DNA of 64,000 nt from positions 5,468,501 through 5,532,500 of the forward strand of contig NC_019904.1 in assembly GCF_000325705.1 (NCBI RefSeq), written 5' to 3'. A model generated the notes under the pieces. The model did no database searches. It was given only the letters and a program-made list of their open reading frames with translations, and was not told where the DNA came from. Positions 46,685-54,727 of the stretch are shown piece after piece; within the stretch, counting starts at the first letter, position 1, and each line of letters starts with the position of its first letter. The position numbers and the translations under genes were made by a program. The stretch comes from Echinicola vietnamensis DSM 17526. Lineage in GTDB: Bacteria > Bacteroidota > Bacteroidia > Cytophagales > Cyclobacteriaceae.

Positions 46685-47149
46685 TTATGATTTAGAGGTT
46701 GATGTATCGGAGTCTTTAAATTTCAGGCCGAGCGCCCCACTTTTTGATTTTTTCAACACTTCTTCCATCCCACTTAGCTCAATACTCAAAGCCTTGGTGG
46801 ACAAATTTATTTCCCAAAGTGAAATCCCCAATGAAACCAATAGCGCCACCATGCTCATCATAAAGGTAATATTGGCCGCAGTGTCGAATTTTTTGTAGAT
46901 CAAAAACATACAGACCACGCAAATCAAAAAGCTGATCACCCCAAAAATCTGCATGTACTTGATCATGATCATGCGGATGCGGAGATTTTTAAGCTGCCCG
47001 AGCAATTGCATGTCATCGGGTCTTTCACGGTACCGCTCATTCAGCCCCCGAATCAAGCTGGCCATGGCCAAAAAACGATTGGTATAGGCCAACATCAGTA
47101 GTGTGATGGCCGAAAACAACAAAGCCGGTGTCGAAAGTTCAAGTTCCAT
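46685..47149 (-). CDS. DUF2721 membrane protein
   Basis: 154 aa: an N-terminal helix (LELSTPALLFSAITLLMLAY), a basic loop with NRFLAMASLIRGLNERYR (the DUF2721-type signature), two more helices (~66-84 and ~91-110) and a charged C-tail. Function unknown. It lies 3 bp upstream of the GDPD gene, so it probably starts the operon DUF2721-GDPD-ltaE. Confidence 0.85.
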   Translation of the reverse strand: MELELSTPALLFSAITLLMLAYTNRFLAMASLIRGLNERYRERPDDMQLLGQLKNLRIRMIMIKYMQIFGVISFLICVVCMFLIYKKFDTAANITFMMSMVALLVSLGISLWEINLSTKALSIELSGMEEVLKKSKSGALGLKFKDSDTSTSKS

Positions 47150-47202
47150 AAGCGCGTGGATTCTATTGGACTACCTAAATTCAGGAATTTTACAGGATAA
47201 TA

Positions 47203-47232
47203 AAAACCCCGCCAAAAAAATTGACGGGGTTT
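47203..47232 (-). terminator. Intrinsic terminator of the sigma/anti-sigma unit
   Basis: AAAACCCCGCCA (from 47204) pairs with TGACGGGGTTT (47222-47232), with an A/T loop. On the minus strand TTTATTATCC follows. Confidence 0.75.
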
Positions 47233-47268
47233 GTCCCATATTTAATTTTTTATCAAGGGTGCTTTGCT

Positions 47269-48102
47269 TTATACCACTTCACCGATCACCACAAGGTTTT
47301 CGAGAGTTGGTGCCTCACTTCCGCCTTTTGGCTCGATGGTGATGGCAAAGGCTCCGGCACTTGCTGCTGCTTCCATTTGCTGCAAGGTCAGCTTTTCACC
47401 CGGCTTCACAATCCCTATGCCCACGGGACCATCGTCACCGATTGCCCACAGCTGATAATCCTGATCAGCCTCCAATGCCGCCAGCTGATTTACAGAGACG
47501 AATACATTTTCGGTAGATTTGTCCCAGAAAACATCCACTCTGGCATCTTTTTGCAGCTCAAAGGATTCTCCCAGCATCGGAACGCGCTCATAATCTCCGG
47601 AAAGCAAGGTTTCAAACTGCTCGTCAAGGCTGTTATAGCGTGCTTGATTAATGTCTAGTTCTTCCGAAAGGATATTACGTTCCTGCAAAAGCGCAGTAAA
47701 CCGCTCTTCCACGTCATAGTACATGACGGCAAAATACACTGCTGCCAGAATGGCCAGAAAGGCCACAATTGAAGAAGCCACTGCAAACTGCTTCCAAGGC
47801 TGCAGCATTACTTGCTTGGCCGCCGGGCGAGTCTTCACGGATTCTGGCTCAGGCTCCGTTTCCTTTTCTTCCACCAAGTCCATTGACAGGCTTTCAAAGA
47901 TCTTGTCCTTTACTGCTTCGGATGGCTTGACGCCTGTCTTGTCATCAAAAGCAAACATGGCATCCTCGATTTCCTCAAGCTCTCGTTTGATTTCGGGATG
48001 CTTTTTGGAAAGCTCAATAACCTCCTCACGCTCCCTGTCACTGAGTTCTCCCAGCACAAAGAGCTCCAACTTACCTGACGCTATGTAAGACTGAATATCC
48101 AC
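47269..48102 (-). CDS. Anti-sigma factor, RskA-type
   Basis: 277 aa from a GTG start at 48102; the G is also the last base of the sigma stop codon (TAGTG). Cytoplasmic N-terminal anti-sigma region (YIASGKLELFVLGELSDRER, typical of zinc-free RskA proteins), a membrane helix (~105-127), a short coiled coil and a periplasmic RskA C-terminal domain (VSVNQLAALEADQDYQLWAI, GAFAITIEPKGGSEAPT). It should hold the sigma factor encoded just upstream at the membrane. Confidence 0.93.
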   Translation of the reverse strand: MDIQSYIASGKLELFVLGELSDREREEVIELSKKHPEIKRELEEIEDAMFAFDDKTGVKPSEAVKDKIFESLSMDLVEEKETEPEPESVKTRPAAKQVMLQPWKQFAVASSIVAFLAILAAVYFAVMYYDVEERFTALLQERNILSEELDINQARYNSLDEQFETLLSGDYERVPMLGESFELQKDARVDVFWDKSTENVFVSVNQLAALEADQDYQLWAIGDDGPVGIGIVKPGEKLTLQQMEAAASAGAFAITIEPKGGSEAPTLENLVVIGEVV

Positions 48103-48635
48103 TAAATTCTATTAATATTCTTTTTTAATACTCCTAAGGCCGCACGAATCCTGGATTTCACCGTCCCCAGTGGAATCTCAAATTCTTCAGAAATCTCGGA
48201 ATGGGTGTAGCCTTTAAAATAAATACATTCAACCACGAATCGTTGCTCCTCATTTAAATTGGTAATGAGTTCCTTTACGCCGATTCCATCTACAGCTTCT
48301 GTAGTTCCCGACGTTCCTTCCAAACCATATACGTAGTTATCGATCGTATTGGTCTTACTGTCTTTGGAAAATTCTTTGGAACGGGTCTTGTCGATGGCTG
48401 CATTCCTGCAGACGTTGGCCATCCAGGTGTAGAGTCTCCCTTTGGATTCATCATAGCTATCAATGCGCCTGATGATTTTCACAAAAGCATCATGAAAGAC
48501 TTCCTCTGCAATGTCGTGGTCTTTGATTACACGGGATATAACAACAAATAAAGCCCTGGAATATTTTTCGTACAAATAGTCCACAGTTCGCTTATCCTTA
48601 GCTCGTAATCCTGTTATGAGTTGGTCTTCTTGCAA
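48102..48635 (-). CDS. ECF sigma factor (SigK-like)
   Basis: 177 aa. Region 2 (TVDYLYEKYSRALFVVISRV, IAEEVFHDAFVKIIRRIDSY, RLYTWMANVCRNAAIDKTRS) and region 4 (LNEEQRFVVECIYFKGYTHS, IPLGTVKSRIRAAL) are complete. The start is TTG at 48635: in-frame upstream codons reach a stop after five codons without ATG or GTG, so TTG is the only usual start. It shares one base with the anti-sigma start. The pair resembles SigK/RskA modules controlled by regulated proteolysis. Confidence 0.93.
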   Translation of the reverse strand: MQEDQLITGLRAKDKRTVDYLYEKYSRALFVVISRVIKDHDIAEEVFHDAFVKIIRRIDSYDESKGRLYTWMANVCRNAAIDKTRSKEFSKDSKTNTIDNYVYGLEGTSGTTEAVDGIGVKELITNLNEEQRFVVECIYFKGYTHSEISEEFEIPLGTVKSRIRAALGVLKKNINRI

Positions 48636-48669
48636 AAGTCGCCGAGGTTATTAAATGTTTTTTGTCTCT

Positions 48670-48705
48670 TAAAAAAAGAAACACGAGACGGCTAGCCATC
48701 TCGTG
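48670..48705 (-). terminator. Intrinsic terminator of lpd
   Basis: CACGAGACGG (48682-48691), loop CTAG, CCATCTCGTG (48696-48705), one wobble. On the minus strand TTTCTTTTTTTAAG follows. Confidence 0.75.
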
Positions 48706-48732
48706 CCTAATATTAGGATAAGTTTACCAATT

Positions 48733-50130
48733 TTACAAATGTATCACCTCATCATATGCGGCTGCTGCTGCTTCCATCACGGCTTCTGACATGGTTGGGT
48801 GAGGATGCACCGTCTTGATCAACTCATGACCGGTGGTCTCTAACTTCCTGACCGCCACGATCTCTGCAATCATCTCGGTCACATTTGCACCGATCATATG
48901 GGCACCCAAAAGCTCTCCATATTTGGCGTCAAAAATTAATTTGACAAAACCATCAGAAGCGCCTGCTGCTTTTGCTTTACCAGAGGCTGAGAATGGGAAT
49001 TTGCCCACCTTCAATTCATAACCTGCCTCTTTGGCTTTCTCCTCAGTATAGCCTACTGAAGCGATCTCCGGCACGCAATAGGTACACCCTGGAATATTGT
49101 TATAATCCAACGGCTCTGGATCATGTCCTGCAATCTTCTCCACACAAATAATGCCTTCCGCAGAGGCTACGTGAGCCAAAGCCGGGCCAGGGATCACATC
49201 ACCGATGGCATAATAGCCAGGCATATTGGTTTTGTAGAACTCATCTACTTTGATACGGCCTTTGTCCACTACGATTCCTACATCTTCCAGCCCACAATTT
49301 TCCACGTTGGCTACCACGCCCGCTGCAGAAAGGACCACATCGCAGTCAATCGTCTCTTCTCCTTTTTTGGTCTTCACCGTTACCTTACAGCCAGACCCTT
49401 TTGTATCCACTGAGGTCACCTCGGTGCTGGTCATGATGTTCATGCCTGCCTTTTTGTACATTCGCTCCAAAGCTTTGGAAACTTCCGCATCCTCATTCGG
49501 CACGATACGATCCATAAACTCCACAACGGTCACCTCGGTACCAATCGCTGCATAGAAATAGGCAAATTCCACTCCAATGGCTCCAGACCCTACTACAACC
49601 ATTTTCTTCGGCTGCTTCTCCAACGTCATCGCCTTGCGGTATCCAATGATCTTCTTGTCATCGATCTTGATGGCCGGAAGCTCGCGAGACCTGGCACCTG
49701 TGGCAATGATAATATTGTCGGCACTGTAAGTGGTTTTCTTACCGTCCTTATCTTCAACCTCTACTTTCTTGCCCGGCTTCACTTTGCCCCAGCCAAGGAG
49801 TTGTTCTATCTTGTTTTTCTTTAAAAGAAACTGGATACCTTTGCTCATGCCATCGGCCACTCCCCTGCTTCGCTTTACCATTCCGCCAAAATCGGCCTTT
49901 GGATCCTTTACGGTAATCCCGTAATCTTTCGCATGGTTGATATATTCAAAAACCTGCGCACTTTTCAACAAGGCTTTGGTAGGGATACATCCCCAGTTCA
50001 AACAAATACCGCCCAGTTCAGCGGCTTCTACAACAGCAGTTTTCAGACCCAGTTGGGATGCGCGGATAGCCGCTACATATCCTCCCGGTCCACTACCTAC
50101 TACAATAACATCAAATTTTGTTGAAGACAT
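48733..50130 (-). CDS. lpdA: Dihydrolipoyl dehydrogenase
   Basis: 465 aa flavoprotein (E3 of 2-oxoacid dehydrogenase complexes). FAD motif VIVVGSGPGGYVAA, redox disulfide GGICLNWGCIP (Cys43, Cys48), NAD motif MVVVGSGAIGVEFAYFYA, the second FAD site YAIGDV, and the C-terminal dimer His-Glu pair HPHPTMSEAVMEA. All catalytic parts are intact. It stands alone with its own terminator; E1/E2 genes are not in the window. Confidence 0.97.
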   Translation of the reverse strand: MSSTKFDVIVVGSGPGGYVAAIRASQLGLKTAVVEAAELGGICLNWGCIPTKALLKSAQVFEYINHAKDYGITVKDPKADFGGMVKRSRGVADGMSKGIQFLLKKNKIEQLLGWGKVKPGKKVEVEDKDGKKTTYSADNIIIATGARSRELPAIKIDDKKIIGYRKAMTLEKQPKKMVVVGSGAIGVEFAYFYAAIGTEVTVVEFMDRIVPNEDAEVSKALERMYKKAGMNIMTSTEVTSVDTKGSGCKVTVKTKKGEETIDCDVVLSAAGVVANVENCGLEDVGIVVDKGRIKVDEFYKTNMPGYYAIGDVIPGPALAHVASAEGIICVEKIAGHDPEPLDYNNIPGCTYCVPEIASVGYTEEKAKEAGYELKVGKFPFSASGKAKAAGASDGFVKLIFDAKYGELLGAHMIGANVTEMIAEIVAVRKLETTGHELIKTVHPHPTMSEAVMEAAAAAYDEVIHL

Positions 50131-50585
50131 ATGTGTATGTTTTTAAAATAGCTATTTTAACCTTCGCAAATTTAAACTATTTAGCCACAGAAAAAAATTT
50201 AGGGTTCCATTATCCTGGCCTGCTACCGCTCAAATACGGTACGGTACGGGACAGTGTCTCCTACTTCCTGTCGAAAGCTAAATGCCGAAGGAAACCGTCA
50301 TGGAAAAGGGACAGCCTATGTAACGCAGACGGATACATGGACCGATCCTGGATAATGGTGTCAGGTCATCTCTACTTTGACACCTTTCTGGGGAAACGCC
50401 ATTTACAACATGACCCGACATGGGGCTTTGGCCAATTGGCTTTCGGCTTCCATCCCTTCACCCTCACCAACGGCTAAAATCACTTTCCTTCCTTTAAACC
50501 GCCTCTGTCATGGATCGCTGAATTTGTTTTTGGGAAATTATCCCTATTTTTGATCCTTCTAACCGAACTAACTTTACAATTTAAT
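50131..50585. other. Divergent region of lpd and fabG
   Basis: 455 bp. Apart from the fabG promoter near its end no feature was recognised. The 50210-50480 part is less AT-rich than normal intergenic DNA here and could be an old gene remnant, but no domain was seen in any frame. Confidence 0.3.
50523..50552 (+). promoter_or_regulatory. fabG promoter
   Basis: TTTG (50523-50526) and TATTTTTG (50545-50552) match the Bacteroidota -33/-7 pattern (TTTG and TAnnTTTG) with 18 bp between. The ATG is 34 bp after the -7 box. Confidence 0.6.
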
Positions 50586-51332
50586 ATGGGATTATTAACA
50601 GGAAAAACCGCCCTCATAACCGGGGCATCCAAAGGCATCGGCAGGGCAATAGCCCTCAAATATGCTCAGGAAGGTGCCAATGTAGCATTTACTTTTTTGT
50701 CCAGTGTAGAGAAAGGACAAGCCTTGGAAAAGGAGCTGGCTGAATTTGGCGTCAAGGCCAAAGGATTTCGATCGGATGCTTCCGACTTTAAGGCTGCTGA
50801 AGAGTTGGTCAATGAAGTGGTCAAGGAGTTTGGCGCTTTGGATGTATTGATCAACAACGCCGGGGTCACCCGTGACAACCTGCTGATGCGCATGAACGAA
50901 GAAGCGTGGGACGATGTCATGAACATCAACCTCAAATCCTGCTTTAACACCGTAAAAGCTGCCACCAGAACCTTGATGAAGCAAAAAGCAGGATCCATCA
51001 TCAACATCACTTCGGTGGTCGGCATCAAAGGAAACGCCGGACAGGCCAACTATGCCGCTTCCAAGGCAGGTATCATCGGCTTTACCAAATCCGTGGCCCT
51101 TGAGCTGGGTTCCAGAGGCATTCGCAGCAATGCCGTGGCTCCAGGTTTTATCGAAACGGAAATGACCGAAGTATTGGACGAGAAAACTGTCCAAGGCTGG
51201 AGAGACGCTATCCCTATGAAGCGGGGCGGCCAACCAGAAGAAGTGGCCAATGCCTGTGTGTTCCTCGGCTCGGATATGAGCTCCTATGTCTCAGGACAGG
51301 TCATTCAAGTGGATGGTGCCATGCTGACATAA
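50586..51332 (+). CDS. fabG: 3-oxoacyl-ACP reductase
   Basis: 248 aa short-chain dehydrogenase, the FabG length. NADPH site TGASKGIG (12-19), NNAGVTRDNLLMRM (a FabG hallmark), catalytic Ser in NITSVVG and YAASK, then VAPGFIETEMT and the C-terminal SYVSGQVIQVDGAM. It reduces 3-oxoacyl-ACP in fatty acid elongation. The ATG at 50586 is chosen because the upstream extension overlaps the promoter. A terminator follows directly. Confidence 0.95.
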   Translation: MGLLTGKTALITGASKGIGRAIALKYAQEGANVAFTFLSSVEKGQALEKELAEFGVKAKGFRSDASDFKAAEELVNEVVKEFGALDVLINNAGVTRDNLLMRMNEEAWDDVMNINLKSCFNTVKAATRTLMKQKAGSIINITSVVGIKGNAGQANYAASKAGIIGFTKSVALELGSRGIRSNAVAPGFIETEMTEVLDEKTVQGWRDAIPMKRGGQPEEVANACVFLGSDMSSYVSGQVIQVDGAMLT

Positions 51333-51357
51333 GGTGATTGAAAAATTGGAAAATTAT

Positions 51358-51404
51358 AGGTCTCTTCGATCCGTTTTGGACGGATCGAAGAGACCTTTTT
51401 TTTT
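51358..51404 (+). terminator. Strong intrinsic terminator of fabG
   Basis: AGGTCTCTTCGATCCGT (51358-51374) and ACGGATCGAAGAGACCT (51380-51396), perfect 17-bp arms, loop TTTGG, then eight T's. Confidence 0.88.
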
Positions 51405-51628
51405 AGCGGAGGTTGTGCAGGGTCTCTGACCCATGCACCAACCAAACGTTGAGTCTGTGACTCAATACTGCCCCCGACACCCCATAAATCCAATCCCAAT
51501 AATCGAAGACTTAGCAATGCTTCTCCCAGCAAGTCAGCAGCCCCCAACATTACCAACTTTTAAACATTGCAACCTTTAAACACTCAGCAACGTATATCAA
51601 AATGATATCACTTTAAAATCATACTAAA

Positions 51629-52477
51629 ATGGAAAAAACAACTAAACCCATTTCCGGATACGTCATGGTATTGATCGGACTTTTGCTATTCTTTGGTGCC
51701 TTCGCCTCCATAGGTACCGGGAATGCTATATTGGCGGTCATTATCGGCATAGTGTTTATTTTTGTCATTCCCGGATTCTTTATCGTCGAACCCAACAAAG
51801 CCGTAGTATTACTCCTCTTTGGGGCATATAAGGGTTCTGTAAAATCCAATGGTTTCTTTTGGGTAAACCCATTTATGAAGAAACAAAAAATCTCCCTGCG
51901 TGTCAGAAACTTCGAAAACAAGCCCATGAAGGTCAACGATAAAATCGGTAATCCCGTTATGATTGGCACCATTGTGGTCTGGAAAGTAGAGGACTCTTAC
52001 AAAGCCTTTTTCGATGTAGATGATTATGAAAATTTCGTCCACCTACAGGCTGACGCTGCTGTCCGAAAAATGGCCGGACTGTATCCTTACGACAACTTTG
52101 AAGACGAGGATGCAGAAGTAACGTTGCGCTCAGGTGTGGAAGACGTCAACCAATCCCTGGAGACGGAAATCAGCGAGCGTCTGGAACATGCGGGCATCAA
52201 GGTCATCGAAGCCCGTATCAGCCACTTGGCCTATGCTTCGGAGATTGCCAGTGCCATGCTTCAGCGACAGCAGGCCACGGCGATTGTAGCGGCCAGAAGG
52301 CGGATCGTGGACGGTGCTGTAGGCATGGTGGAAATGGCTTTGGAAGATTTAAAGATCAAGGAAATCATCGAATTTGACGAGGAGAAAAAGGCCGCCATGG
52401 TCAGCAACCTCATGGTGGTGCTCTGCTCAGACAAGAGCGCCAGTCCAGTCCTCAATGTAGGAACCTTGCACCAATAA
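51629..52477 (+). CDS. SPFH/band 7 membrane protein
   Basis: 282 aa. Two N-terminal membrane helices (VMVLIGLLLFFGAFASIGTG, IIGIVFIFVIPGFFIV), then an SPFH domain (VEPNKAVVLLLFGAYKGSVK, ENKPMKVNDKIGNPVMIG, DAAVRKMAGLYPYD) and a helical C-terminal part (MLQRQQATAIVAARRRIVDG). SPFH proteins form large membrane-bound rings and scaffolds. It is followed after 12 bp by a 59-aa Arc-like DNA-binding protein, a pairing that hints at a linked function. The promoter was not identified. Confidence 0.92.
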   Translation: MEKTTKPISGYVMVLIGLLLFFGAFASIGTGNAILAVIIGIVFIFVIPGFFIVEPNKAVVLLLFGAYKGSVKSNGFFWVNPFMKKQKISLRVRNFENKPMKVNDKIGNPVMIGTIVVWKVEDSYKAFFDVDDYENFVHLQADAAVRKMAGLYPYDNFEDEDAEVTLRSGVEDVNQSLETEISERLEHAGIKVIEARISHLAYASEIASAMLQRQQATAIVAARRRIVDGAVGMVEMALEDLKIKEIIEFDEEKKAAMVSNLMVVLCSDKSASPVLNVGTLHQ

Positions 52478-52489
52478 TTTCCTCTTACC

Positions 52490-52669
52490 ATGCCAAACAA
52501 AAAAGCTTTTGCCCTTAGGATCGATGAAAAAATGATGAAGGCGGTAGAAAAATGGGCGGCCGATGAATTCAGAAGCACCAATGGACAATTGGAGTACCTG
52601 ATCCATGATGCCTTAAAAAAAGCAGGCAGGCTTCCCAAACCCGGCAAAAACCAAAAAGAGGCCGAATAG
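52490..52669 (+). CDS. Arc-like ribbon-helix-helix DNA-binding protein, 59 aa
   Basis: 59 aa. It starts MPNKKAFALRIDEKMMKAVE: a basic strand FALRI (the DNA-contacting ribbon of Arc-type proteins), then helix MKAVEKWAADEF and helix RSTNGQLEYLIHDALKKAG. The RSTNGQ-like turn is typical of this Arc group. It lies 12 bp after the SPFH gene. The terminator overlaps its last codons. It could autoregulate the operon, or its DNA-binding fold may act as a helper of SPFH translation or assembly; neither is shown. Confidence 0.88.
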   Translation: MPNKKAFALRIDEKMMKAVEKWAADEFRSTNGQLEYLIHDALKKAGRLPKPGKNQKEAE

Positions 52670-52684
52670 TCGGCCTCTTTTATT
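52654..52684 (+). terminator. Intrinsic terminator overlapping the Arc-like gene stop
   Basis: AAAGAGGCCGA (52655-52665), 4-nt loop containing the stop codon, TCGGCCTCTTT (52670-52680), then TATT. The stem codes the last residues KEAE. Confidence 0.75.
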
Positions 52685-52694
52685 ATCCCCTCTC

Positions 52695-53129
52695 TTATAG
52701 TGGTACTAACCCATCTACTACACGTTCTTGTTGAAATGTTTTCCTATACATAACCAATCCACTAGAAAAATCAGTCGCTTCTAATCTTATACTATAATAA
52801 TAGGTCACTTCATCATCTCCAGTCACCTCATAGGTAAAGTAACTACCTGTCACATCCCAAATCAACAGTCTATGTGGTGAGTTTGTTTCAAAATCAACTA
52901 ATTCTGGCTCACTAAGACTTATATAATTAACACGAAGTGTGTTATATAAAGGATCTCCTGGAATAACTGCCTGATAAGCAATATAAAACACCGTCTCTAC
53001 CTTAATTGACTCATAATCGCCAGGTAAACCTTCTGTAACTTCAAGACCAAAAATACCACCTTTCTGCTGAGAAAACGAACTCTCATAAAAGAAAACACAA
53101 AGCATTAACAACAAAACAATTCTTTTCAT
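52695..53129 (-). CDS. Secreted protein, unknown function
   Basis: 144 aa. Signal peptide MKRIVLLLMLCVFFYESSFS with cleavage after FSQ-type. The mature part is beta-rich, with many Tyr/Thr and acidic residues (YYYSIRLEATDF, FTYEVTGDDEVT), consistent with a small periplasmic or surface beta-sandwich. No family recognised. It is visibly more AT-rich than its neighbours, possibly of foreign or fast-evolving origin. Separate from the efflux operon by ~100 bp. Confidence 0.65.
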   Translation of the reverse strand: MKRIVLLLMLCVFFYESSFSQQKGGIFGLEVTEGLPGDYESIKVETVFYIAYQAVIPGDPLYNTLRVNYISLSEPELVDFETNSPHRLLIWDVTGSYFTYEVTGDDEVTYYYSIRLEATDFSSGLVMYRKTFQQERVVDGLVPL

Positions 53130-53230
53130 AGTTATATTTTTTTTGTAAACAATACAACAATATACATTAAAACATTTCCTTTTACTAAATTTACACTCTA
53201 TTTTTATGAAAAAACCGTTAACGTCAGATC

Positions 53231-54727
53231 CTAATCGGCTTTAAGTTCTATCTCTTGATTATAAAGCAACTTTTCATTTTGGAAATCGTACAAGGTCAGC
53301 TGCCGCAACTCATAATACGCCTGCCAGTATTCCTGCAGGGATTGGATATAACTTCTCCTGTTCGAGTCCTTCTCCTGCTGGGCAATATTTAGGTTCGTGA
53401 TATCCACCTTTCCACTCAGGTAACGCTGCCTTGAGATTTCATACCGCTTGGCGGCCACCTCATCAGCCTTTTCACTGATCATTATCCTGCTCCTCAATTG
53501 TTGAAAGTTCTTGACCCGGGTAAAAACCTCCTGCTCAAAGTTGATCACTTCCTGATCGATCGTATAATTTACCAATTCCTTATTGGCCTTAGCACGTCCC
53601 ATTCGAGCCTTATTTCTACCCCAGTCCAGTACTGGCACACTTACGCCTAAACTTACGACCGCCTGCTGGTCCGGGTTTTCATAAATCCCTCCCCAGCTCA
53701 TGGCTGCGTTATTGTAACCATATCGTGCGTTTAGATCCAAATTAAACCGCTGTCCTTTTGCTCTGGCCACTTCCGCATCGGCTTCCAGTCGTTGGATCTT
53801 GAAGTTTACTGCATCCGAGCTGTTTTCAAAAGCCAAACTAATGGCCTTGTCCACATCCACGACAAAATCAGGGATTTCATCCGGCAGGACCAGATCAAAC
53901 TGGGTGTTTTCATTCAAGCCAATATAAGACCTCAAGGCAAGCGCAGAAGACTCTAGGGACAACTGTGCAGAAGTTAAATCCTGATCCGCTTGGAGCACCT
54001 GTAGTTCCACTTGGAGCAATTGGTCCTCTGTGGTGGTACCGATATTGTACCGGCCTTTCTCAATTTTATAGATCGCTTCGGTATTGGTCTTGTTTTGCAT
54101 CGCAATATCGTACCCTACTTGGGCGACCAAATAATTAAAGAACAGCTGTGTGGCCCTTTGACTGATCTGCTCCATTTCCTCTACATAGCTCTTCTTGCTT
54201 TCTTCGTATCGCAACGGCTCAATTTTCTTGTCCCATTTCAATTGGTTAAACGCAAAAATTGGCTGGTAGAGTTGGATATTGACAGGAACACCTCGCCATT
54301 GAGTCTGACCTTCGGGGGAATCAGTGAGATAATTATCAAATCTACTCGCAGAAGTATTGACTGAAATACTACCACCAGTTAAAGCAATTTCCTGCTGCAA
54401 CCCTAACCCAACGTCCACAAGACTCTGTTTTAGAGGAACATTTAAGTATGATCCATCATTTTGTTCTACAGCCTTTACTTCCTGGGTATAACTCGGCAAT
54501 TCACCATTTAACCGCAACTGCGGATTATAATTGGACTTGTAAAACCGGTATTGCCAGTAACTATTCTGCCGTTGGGTTTCGGCCCTTAAGGCCGCCGGGG
54601 ATACGGATTTAGCCCTGGCGATAATATCCTGCAAGGTATATTTGATCCTTTCCTGCCCATTCACGTGGCACGGAACGCTAAACATCAAACAGAAAATAAA
54701 AACGAAGAATGTAATGTGCTTATTCAT
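53231..54727 (-). CDS. TolC-family outer membrane efflux protein
   Basis: 498 aa. Signal peptide (MNKHITFFVFIFCLMFSVP). Two repeated helical hairpins typical of OEP proteins: YTLQDIIARAKSVSPAALRA at the start, RYNIGTTTEDQLLQVELQVL in the first half and RYLSGKVDITNLNIAQQEKD in the second. It should form the trimeric outer membrane channel for the adaptor and permease encoded upstream. Its start overlaps the permease stop by 8 bp. It is the last gene of the three-gene unit. Confidence 0.93.
   Translation of the reverse strand: MNKHITFFVFIFCLMFSVPCHVNGQERIKYTLQDIIARAKSVSPAALRAETQRQNSYWQYRFYKSNYNPQLRLNGELPSYTQEVKAVEQNDGSYLNVPLKQSLVDVGLGLQQEIALTGGSISVNTSASRFDNYLTDSPEGQTQWRGVPVNIQLYQPIFAFNQLKWDKKIEPLRYEESKKSYVEEMEQISQRATQLFFNYLVAQVGYDIAMQNKTNTEAIYKIEKGRYNIGTTTEDQLLQVELQVLQADQDLTSAQLSLESSALALRSYIGLNENTQFDLVLPDEIPDFVVDVDKAISLAFENSSDAVNFKIQRLEADAEVARAKGQRFNLDLNARYGYNNAAMSWGGIYENPDQQAVVSLGVSVPVLDWGRNKARMGRAKANKELVNYTIDQEVINFEQEVFTRVKNFQQLRSRIMISEKADEVAAKRYEISRQRYLSGKVDITNLNIAQQEKDSNRRSYIQSLQEYWQAYYELRQLTLYDFQNEKLLYNQEIELKAD

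Noticed and set aside
50118..50477. 119-aa open frame between lpd and fabG
   Set aside because: It overlaps the start of lpd on the other strand and shows no domain or signal.
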